Origin: a virus
Length of the DNA stretch: 35,773 nt
Reading direction: 5' to 3' (one strand)
IMG/VR virus record: IMGVR_UViG_3300048597_000142
Span: 1-35,773 of that record
Positions 30,755 through 35,773 of the stretch are shown piece after piece; within the stretch, counting starts at the first letter, position 1; each line of letters begins with the position of its first letter. The notes beneath the pieces were generated by a model. That model had not been told where the DNA came from, searched no databases, and worked only from the letters and a program-made list of their open reading frames with translations. The position numbers and the translations under genes are program-made.

Positions 30755-31641
30755 ACACCGAATCCGAACCCACCGAAGTCCTCTCCGAGCTGCTCGACCT
30801 GCCGGGACTGTCGGGCACGGTCAGCGAAGCGATTGACCACGCGGTCGCCGCGCAGGACCCGATCGAGCTCGGCGACTTCGGCATCCTCGTGCGTCGCCCC
30901 GCCGGCTACGTCAACGAGATCGTCGACGCCCGCGACTGGGAATCCGAACCCAGAGAGGTCCGCCACCTCCAACCGCTCGTCGGCGTGTCCAGCTTCGCCC
31001 GGTACGTGATCGCACACCAGCTCGAACAGACCCGTGTCTATCTGACCGACGTGTACGGCTCCGGCACGAAGATGCTGACCCAGGACACCCCGGTCGCCCA
31101 CGCCGTCATCGACGACCACCCGAACGGCAACCAGCCCGGCCTGCGGGGCCACCACGCCCGGCTGGTGTTCCGCCCGACCGCCGCCGCCCGCCGCTGGGGC
31201 AACGTCCTCGCCGGTCAACGACTCACCCAGGAACAGTTCCTCGAGCTGGTCGTCGACGGTGTCGCCGAGATCGCCGACCCTGACGCCTCCGTGCTCCGCG
31301 ACCTGATCTCGGATCTCCACGCCATCCGCACTGCGGAGGTGCAATCGGTGATCCGCACCGGCGGTCAGGGATCGATCCAGCTCGCCGGGCATGTGAAGCT
31401 CTCAGCGGGCACAGCGAACCGGGTCGAGTTCCCCGAGACGATCACGCTGGTCCTCAACCCGTTCGCCGGGATCCCCTCCACGATCCAACTCCTCGTCCGG
31501 GTCGCACCCACCGTCGTCGAACACGCCGTCATGTTCAAACTGAACGCCCCCGGCATCGAAGACGAGCTCGCCACCGTCATCGGCGACCTCGCCGCCGAGA
31601 TCGAGGCCCGCGTCGGTATCGCCCCGCTGTGGACCACCTGA
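30751..31641 (+). CDS. DUF2303 family protein
   Basis: A 296-residue protein with the DUF2303 layout: VRHLQPLVGVSSFARYVIAHQLEQTRVYL near 70-100, a HAVIDDHPNG segment, HHARLVFRPTAAARRW near 130-146, QEQFLELVVDGVAEIADPDASVLRDLI, and a C-terminal beta region with an LAAEIEARVG helix. The family occurs in early phage regions near recombination genes; its biochemical function has not been established as far as I know. It is placed upstream of the RusA-like gene in the same operon. Confidence 0.85.
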   Translation: MNTESEPTEVLSELLDLPGLSGTVSEAIDHAVAAQDPIELGDFGILVRRPAGYVNEIVDARDWESEPREVRHLQPLVGVSSFARYVIAHQLEQTRVYLTDVYGSGTKMLTQDTPVAHAVIDDHPNGNQPGLRGHHARLVFRPTAAARRWGNVLAGQRLTQEQFLELVVDGVAEIADPDASVLRDLISDLHAIRTAEVQSVIRTGGQGSIQLAGHVKLSAGTANRVEFPETITLVLNPFAGIPSTIQLLVRVAPTVVEHAVMFKLNAPGIEDELATVIGDLAAEIEARVGIAPLWTT

Positions 31642-31648
31642 CCCGGCG

Positions 31649-32071
31649 ATGACCTGGCAGCACTTCGCCGTCCCCGGGAAGCCGGGAGTGTTCCGACTGC
31701 ACCGCGATGGTGTCGAGGCCGGGGACCTGGCCCTCGACCACCCGTACGCCACCGTCCTCGCCGGGCATGTCGTCGCAGCTCTGAACGACTTCGACCAGAC
31801 CGTGACCGTCACCCAGCGCGACACGTTCCGGCTCCGTGGCTGGCCGTCAGCCGAGGTGTACGACGCCGAGGTGAACGCCAACCGTGCGCTCCTCGCCGGA
31901 TTCCCGGCGTCGGTACGTGCCGAGCTGGCTGACGCGTACGCCCGGCACGGCTGGGTCTACCCACTCACCCCTGCCCAGATGCAGGTGTGGCAGGACGAGC
32001 TCCTCACGATCCTCGCCGACCACGAACACGGCGTCGACCCGGTCGACGATCACGGTGGGGTCGCGGCGTGA
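31649..32071 (+). CDS. Hypothetical early protein (140 aa)
   Basis: It starts 7 nt after the DUF2303 stop. A strand-rich N-terminus (FAVPGKPGVFRLHRDGVEAGDLAL) leads to a helical C-terminus (SVRAELADAYARHGWVYPLT, MQVWQDELLTIL) with a His/Asp-rich tail. No motif of a known enzyme is visible. It overlaps the next gene by 4 nt. Confidence 0.7.
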   Translation: MTWQHFAVPGKPGVFRLHRDGVEAGDLALDHPYATVLAGHVVAALNDFDQTVTVTQRDTFRLRGWPSAEVYDAEVNANRALLAGFPASVRAELADAYARHGWVYPLTPAQMQVWQDELLTILADHEHGVDPVDDHGGVAA

Positions 32072-32586
32072 GGATCGTTGCCGGACTGTCGGTCCCCGAG
32101 CCGGGTGACGTCGTCACCATCGAGCAGGACGGCTACACCTTGAGCGGGGTCGTTGCCGCCTGGTATCCGGATCGGCAGCAGGCCAAGGTCGTGTTCAACA
32201 ACAACCCGGACACCTGGTGGATGATCGACGTCACCCTCCTCGGCCAGGGCGAACTGCATGAACGGCACCGGGTCGACGACATGGAGACCGCCCGCGCCGC
32301 AGCGGACATGTCGCCGGAGGCGCTCGCCGAGGGGCAACGCAAGGTGCTGTTCGCGCTCGCCGATGCGGGCCCGAACGGGCTGATCGATCACGAGCACCGC
32401 CGGATCAACGGCCTCATCCCGACGTCGGCCGGCAAACGCCGCCTCGAGCTACGCCGCATGGGTCTCGTCGACGCAGCCGGCCGACGCCGCCCAACCGGCA
32501 CCGGCAACGGCGAAGCCGAAGTGTGGAGACTCACTCCCGCCGGCTACGACACCGTCACCTCGATGCGCCGCCGAGGCGTCGCATGA
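32068..32586 (+). CDS. Putative winged-helix DNA-binding protein
   Basis: A 172-residue protein from GTG in a GTGA overlap. Residues 1-60 look like a small beta barrel (GDVVTIEQDGYTLSGVVAAWYP, QAKVVFNNNPDTWW). Residues 85-165 look like a winged helix: EGQRKVLFALADAGPNGLIDHEH, then PTSAGKRRLELRRMGLV and the wing with EVWRLTPAGYD. The latter resembles phage wHTH proteins that respond to purine-rich sites, but the ligand is unknown. Confidence 0.7.
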   Translation: MRIVAGLSVPEPGDVVTIEQDGYTLSGVVAAWYPDRQQAKVVFNNNPDTWWMIDVTLLGQGELHERHRVDDMETARAAADMSPEALAEGQRKVLFALADAGPNGLIDHEHRRINGLIPTSAGKRRLELRRMGLVDAAGRRRPTGTGNGEAEVWRLTPAGYDTVTSMRRRGVA

Positions 32587-32918
32587 ACCGCCGGCCACTC
32601 GTGGTGCTGCCCGCAATCCGACTCTCCCGTGTGCAGGAGCGGCTCCGCGAGTCGGACTTCACCCACGACCAGATCAGCACGGTGATGCAAGTCATCGAGG
32701 ACGAGATCGAGGTCGGCTCACGCCGAATCGGCAACGTCTGCCCCGTCGACGGGTGCCGGCGTCTGCTCGATGACAAGCGCAGCGAAGTTCGTGGAGGGAA
32801 CAGCGTGTTCATGTGGCAGGAGTGCCCCGACCACGGCCACATCGACGACCACGGCGGTCTACCGCTCGCCATCGCCTTCGAGCCGTGCGTCAGTTACCCG
32901 AAAGCGGCAAGCGCATGA
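32583..32918 (+). CDS. Hypothetical protein with Cys/His motif (111 aa)
   Basis: ATGA overlap start. The N-terminal half is helical (RLSRVQERLRESDFTHDQISTVMQVIEDEIEV). The C-terminal half has C58-x4-C63 (CPVDGC) and a later CPDHGH segment near 85-90, so it may bind one zinc. It ends FEPCVSYPKAASA. No known family is recognised. It lies directly upstream of the RusA-like gene. Confidence 0.7.
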   Translation: MNRRPLVVLPAIRLSRVQERLRESDFTHDQISTVMQVIEDEIEVGSRRIGNVCPVDGCRRLLDDKRSEVRGGNSVFMWQECPDHGHIDDHGGLPLAIAFEPCVSYPKAASA

Positions 32919-33361
32919 ACCCGGACCTGTACTGCGCCAAGCGCGTCGACGACGCGCACACCCGGATCCGGTTCCCGCAGCCTGGGGTGCTGCTGAATCT
33001 GAACCATCGGGTGCACTGGCGTCGCCGTGCCGCTGTCACGAAGCAGTGGCGCACCGCCGCCTACTGGGCCGCCACCAGCCTCGGCCCACCCGACCTCAGG
33101 GCCCACGATCACCGCTACGTGCAGATGATCATCCCCGTCCCCGACCGACGCCGCCGCGACCCGTCGAACCTGATCCCGCTGCTCAAGGCAGCGATCGACG
33201 GTCTCGTCGACGCCCACATCTGGCCCGACGACACACCCGAGTTCGTCACCACCATCGAGCCGTACCTGTTCGTGCAACGCCCCACCCTCGGCGAAGCACC
33301 CACCATCGAACTCGCCCTCTACCGCCAACCACCCGCCCGCCACACCCAGGAGAACCCGTGA
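32915..33361 (+). CDS. rusA: RusA-like Holliday junction resolvase
   Basis: A 148-residue protein from ATGA overlap. It fits the RusA endodeoxyribonuclease family: N-terminal LNLNHRVHWRRRAAVTKQWR near 27-46, RRRDPSNLIPLLKAAIDGLVDA with D82, N85, K91 and D95, and WPDDTPEF with D105-D106. These acidic residues and the lysine correspond to the family's metal-binding and catalytic set. It would resolve branched replication or recombination intermediates before packaging. It is the only clear DNA-recombination gene besides the integrase. Confidence 0.88.
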   Translation: MNPDLYCAKRVDDAHTRIRFPQPGVLLNLNHRVHWRRRAAVTKQWRTAAYWAATSLGPPDLRAHDHRYVQMIIPVPDRRRRDPSNLIPLLKAAIDGLVDAHIWPDDTPEFVTTIEPYLFVQRPTLGEAPTIELALYRQPPARHTQENP

Positions 33362-33969
33362 GTCTCGCCGACACCCTCGCCGACCAGCTCGGCCACATCC
33401 GCATCCAACGCGAGCAACTCGGCGTCCTCGAAGCCCACCTGCTCGCAGCGATCGACGTCGCCCACGACCTCGATCAGGGCACCATTTCGTCCACCGCGAC
33501 CCTCCCGGGTCCTCCCCCTCACCTGGTGACGCCGGTCGCGGTGGACGAACCCGACCCAGTCCCGACCATCCACCACCCCGAAGACGACTGCGTCGACGCC
33601 GACCCTCCCGCCCCACCGGCGACGGGCAAGAAAGGATCAAAGTACGACCTCGCCCAGGTCGCCGCCATCGCTCGTGAAGCAACCGAACTCGGGATCTCGC
33701 AGCGCAAGCACGTGCACGACAAGCTGCCCGGCTGCCCATCCCCATCGATGGCGGCATTCCTCATCACGACGGCCAGGCAAGCCGGCCATGACATCCCCAC
33801 CGCCAAGTCCGTACCTGCCCCGCGGTCGTCCGCCGAGGCGCAGGTCCCCGGCAAGCGCTTCGACTGCTCGACGTGTCCGCACTCGACCAGCACCGTGCGA
33901 GACATCATCCGGCACGCCCGCGCCGACCACGGCCGCGACGCCTACACCTCCGAGCGGATGCCGGTATGA
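33358..33969 (+). CDS. Protein with coiled coil and C-terminal C2H2-like zinc finger
   Basis: A 203-residue protein from GTG in a GTGA overlap. Residues 3-40 form an amphipathic helix (LADTLADQLGHIRIQREQLGVLEAHLL). A Pro/Asp-rich linker follows (45-80). Residues 87-140 look like an HTH-like helical region (YDLAQVAAIAREATELGISQRKHVHDKL). The C-terminus has FDCSTCPHSTSTVRDIIRHARADHG, a C-x2-C...H-x4-H zinc finger. A DNA-binding role is likely. The family resembles Lsr2-associated or early actinophage regulators only loosely. Confidence 0.7.
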   Translation: MSLADTLADQLGHIRIQREQLGVLEAHLLAAIDVAHDLDQGTISSTATLPGPPPHLVTPVAVDEPDPVPTIHHPEDDCVDADPPAPPATGKKGSKYDLAQVAAIAREATELGISQRKHVHDKLPGCPSPSMAAFLITTARQAGHDIPTAKSVPAPRSSAEAQVPGKRFDCSTCPHSTSTVRDIIRHARADHGRDAYTSERMPV

Positions 33970-34148
33970 ACCTCCCCGCCCCGATTGAGTACGTCGGCGA
34001 GCTCGTGCGCGTCGTCCACCACGACGGCATCGATGACGCCCTGGTCGTCACGCTCCCGTCGAATGGTCCCGACATCGCTCCGCTCACGTTCGAGATTTCC
34101 CCTGACGAAGCCCGCGAGCTCATCGCCGGACTGGCGGCCCTGCTGTGA
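33966..34148 (+). CDS. Hypothetical small protein (60 aa)
   Basis: ATGA overlap start, GTGA overlap end. Strands around YVGELVRVVHHDGIDDALVVTLP, then ISPDEARELIAGLAALL as a C-terminal helix. A small alpha-beta protein with no recognised family. Confidence 0.65.
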   Translation: MNLPAPIEYVGELVRVVHHDGIDDALVVTLPSNGPDIAPLTFEISPDEARELIAGLAALL

Positions 34149-34426
34149 CCCGCGCACAGGCTAGTGCCGGTGCGAGCCGTCCCGCGCAGCGAACCGCGAC
34201 TACCAGCGCCGCCACCTCGAGGATCGAGCCGCCCTACGTGTCCGCCACCGCCGCCCGCGCTCACGTCCTCGAGCTCGCAGCCGCCGGCGTCGGCCTCAAG
34301 ACCATCGCCAAGGCCGGCGGCATCCCGCACGGCACCCTGTCGAAGCTGATGTACGGCGACCGGACGAGGGGCATGACCCCATCGAAACGGATCCGCCGCT
34401 CCACCCCGACCGCATCCTCGCCGTGA
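34145..34426 (+). CDS. HTH protein, upstream half of a split regulator
   Basis: A 93-residue protein from GTG. After a disordered start, residues 37-78 form an HTH domain: SATAARAHVLELAAAGVGLK, TIAKAGGIPHGTLSKLMYGD, ending in MTPSKRIRRSTP. In related actinophage proteins as I recall them, this KRIRRST segment continues as a DRILAVTP sequence and a second HTH in one chain. Here that continuation is read in the -1 frame (DRILAVTPA at 34405-34431), as the start of the next gene. A single missing C in the ACCCCG run would explain the break; a GTGA reinitiation site is at the junction. Confidence 0.7.
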   Translation: MTRAQASAGASRPAQRTATTSAATSRIEPPYVSATAARAHVLELAAAGVGLKTIAKAGGIPHGTLSKLMYGDRTRGMTPSKRIRRSTPTASSP

Positions 34427-34998
34427 CCCCCGCAGCAGCCCGCGGCACCTCCCGAGTCGACGCCACCACCACGAAAGCCCTGCTCGCAGAGATGATCGAC
34501 GCGGGTGTCCCGAAGGTGCGGATCGCCGCCGAGCTCGGCTCCGCGGCACCCGGCCTACAGATCGGCCGCCGCCAACTCGTGAACGCAGCGACAGCGGCCG
34601 CGGTGGCCGCGTTGCACGCCCGGTGGACGACAGGGGAGTGGGTCCCGGTGCGCCGCGACCGTTACGGCAACATCACACCCTGCCCACCACCGCCCGCGCC
34701 GGCCAAGCCAACGGCAGACATCTCGGACCTGCTCCTCGATCTCGCCGAAGCAGTCGAGACCCGCAACGACCAGGCCGACTGGCGCCAGTCCGCCGCCTGC
34801 CGCAACCGGCCCTCCTACCTGTGGTTCCCCACCCGCGGTGACAACCAGACCCGAGACGCAGGACTGAAGATCTGCGCAGCGTGCATCGTTCGCGACGCCT
34901 GCCGCGCAGCGAACTTCGACCAACCCGAAGGCACCTACGGCGGACTCACCGCCAGTGCCCGCCGCGCAGCGCGCCGCATCGAGGTCACCGCAGCATGA
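34423..34998 (+). CDS. HTH-WhiB fusion transcription factor
   Basis: A 191-residue protein from GTG in a GTGA overlap. Residues 10-70 are HTH-like (KALLAEMIDAGVPKVRIAAELG, LQIGRRQLVNAATAAAVAALH) and look like the second half of the upstream HTH protein. Residues 118-185 are a WhiB domain: C126, C151-x2-C154, C160 for an iron-sulfur cluster and GTYGGLT, where family members usually have a G-x-W-G-G turn (Y here). WhiB proteins are found only in actinobacteria and their phages; phage versions can repress host WhiB genes or affect immunity. The fusion with an HTH is unusual. Confidence 0.85.
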   Translation: MTPAAARGTSRVDATTTKALLAEMIDAGVPKVRIAAELGSAAPGLQIGRRQLVNAATAAAVAALHARWTTGEWVPVRRDRYGNITPCPPPPAPAKPTADISDLLLDLAEAVETRNDQADWRQSAACRNRPSYLWFPTRGDNQTRDAGLKICAACIVRDACRAANFDQPEGTYGGLTASARRAARRIEVTAA

Positions 34999-35279
34999 AA
35001 CCCCGCCCGATCACTGACGCCGACGAGTACTACTACGGCGCCATGAACCCGTACCGCATGACGATCTCCGGCCCTGGCGAGACCGAGATGGACATCGCCC
35101 CGTGCCCTGCCCTCATCACCGACGACGAGGCAGGCATCGCGGTGCGTGTCGCGTGGGAACTCGACGAGATCGAACTCGCCCATCTCGCCCAAGGCGGCAC
35201 GCTCTGGCTGACCTCCTGGGGAGGACTCCCGATCCACGAGCTGCACGTCCAACCACCGCACGGCAGCGTGACCCAATGA
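34995..35279 (+). CDS. Hypothetical protein (94 aa)
   Basis: ATGA overlap start. Residues 1-25 contain DADEYYYGAMNPYRMTISG, the middle is strand-rich with acidic residues and a helix DEIELAHLAQGGTLWLTSWGG, ending PIHELHVQPP. Globular and soluble, no recognised motif. It is one of the last four genes of the operon before the junction. Confidence 0.65.
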   Translation: MKPRPITDADEYYYGAMNPYRMTISGPGETEMDIAPCPALITDDEAGIAVRVAWELDEIELAHLAQGGTLWLTSWGGLPIHELHVQPPHGSVTQ

Positions 35280-35500
35280 CCGCCCTGCTCACGGTCAGCC
35301 ACCCCGACGGGTCCGTTGCTGCGCATCGCATCGCCGAGCTCACCGACGCTGATCGTGCGATCGTCGGCCCGATCACCGAGGCGTTCATGGCCGCCCACGA
35401 CCTCACCCCGGTCGAGCTGCTCATCGGGCTGTCCGATCACGTCACCGACCAGGCCGCCTACGAACGGGTCTGCGCCCGCAAGGGGCTGCTCGCTCTGTGA
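35276..35500 (+). CDS. Hypothetical helical protein (74 aa)
   Basis: ATGA overlap start, GTGA overlap end. A strand hairpin (LLTVSHPDGSVAAHRI) is followed by helices (ADRAIVGPITEAFMAAH, VELLIGLSDHVTDQAAYERVCARKG). Soluble, no family recognised. Confidence 0.65.
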   Translation: MTALLTVSHPDGSVAAHRIAELTDADRAIVGPITEAFMAAHDLTPVELLIGLSDHVTDQAAYERVCARKGLLAL

Positions 35501-35773
35501 CGTACGACGTTCGTCCGGTGTTGGTAGTGCATGGTGTCGAAGCGCGCTCGGTGGCGGATTGCCCATTTCGGGTGTCGTCGCCCGAGGGCGTTGCGTGGTG
35601 TCGCGAGTTCGCCCGGGTGCAGGCCGGTGACCTCGCATCGAGGCTGATAGCCAAAGCAGAGGCAGATGATCGCATCGAGGCGACGTTCGGCCCCGAGGCG
35701 CGGCCCGCACCCGACCCAATCCAAGTCGCCACCAGGTCGCTGCTCGATGCCTGGATCGAAGCTTTCAAGTTTG
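35497..35773 (+). CDS. Hypothetical protein, N-terminal part of junction-spanning gene
   Basis: GTG start in a GTGA overlap. The first 50 codons lie before the repeat copy; the frame then runs through the repeat and off the window end, and continues at position 1 in the same frame to stop at 189 (112 residues in all). The N-terminus has VRPVLVVHGVEARSV and WCREFARVQAGDLA. Codon use and overlaps on both sides match its neighbours. Function unknown. Confidence 0.85.
   Translation, partial: MTYDVRPVLVVHGVEARSVADCPFRVSSPEGVAWCREFARVQAGDLASRLIAKAEADDRIEATFGPEARPAPDPIQVATRSLLDAWIEAFKF
35647..35773. repeat. Right copy of 127-bp terminal direct repeat
   Basis: Identical to 1-127. It marks the point where the contig closes on itself, inside the junction-spanning gene. 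Confidence 0.95.

Overview
The window is a temperate tailed-phage genome with a long-tailed (siphovirus-type) layout. Bases 1-127 are repeated exactly at 35647-35773, and one 112-codon reading frame starts at 35497, runs off the right end and stops at 189. It is therefore best read as a closed or circularly permuted genome of about 35,646 bp, with 127 bp of assembly overlap. The DNA is strongly GC-rich. The WhiB-type regulator, the LPXTG surface protein, the leaderless promoters and the many GTG starts all point to an actinobacterial host. I cannot name the host, although the gene style would fit Acidimicrobiia as well as classic mycolic-acid hosts.

Layout, left to right. (1) 186-1974: the end of the long early operon, with a putative replication/HNH protein that carries an iteron-like repeat cluster and two small zinc-motif proteins. 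(2) 1971-2421: a possible promoter, a phage-encoded initiator tRNA (tRNA-fMet type) and an HNH gene starting 7 nt after it. (3) 2520-10841: terminase small and large subunits, a small membrane protein, portal, three probable virion surface proteins, HK97-type prohead protease and major capsid protein, ending at a hairpin. (4) 10927-18295: head-tail connectors, tail tube, tail assembly chaperone pair, tape measure and tail hub. (5) 18311-26427: glycine-rich tail tip protein, M15-peptidase endolysin, membrane coiled-coil protein, r1t-type holin and three large receptor-binding or fibre proteins, one with a GH26-like domain. (6) 26428-27915: terminators, a candidate attP, then the leftward tyrosine integrase and XRE-type repressor. 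(7) 27916-28037: divergent immunity promoters. (8) 28038 across the junction to 1974: 24 tightly packed rightward early genes. They include a small HTH/excisionase-like protein, an HNH nuclease, a sortase-type LPXTG protein with several small membrane proteins, a DUF2303 protein, a RusA-like resolvase, and an HTH plus HTH-WhiB pair.

How it fits together: the repressor and the early operon are read from opposing promoters that look like inverted copies of each other, and both appear to give leaderless mRNAs. In the early operon 20 of 23 gene junctions are exact 4-nt ATGA/GTGA overlaps. The operon is followed by a tRNA with all the classical initiator-tRNA marks. The most interesting hypothesis from this window is that the phage supplies its own initiator tRNA to support leaderless and termination-reinitiation translation. 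No DNA polymerase, helicase, primase, reverse transcriptase, CRISPR array or recognisable defence operon was seen.
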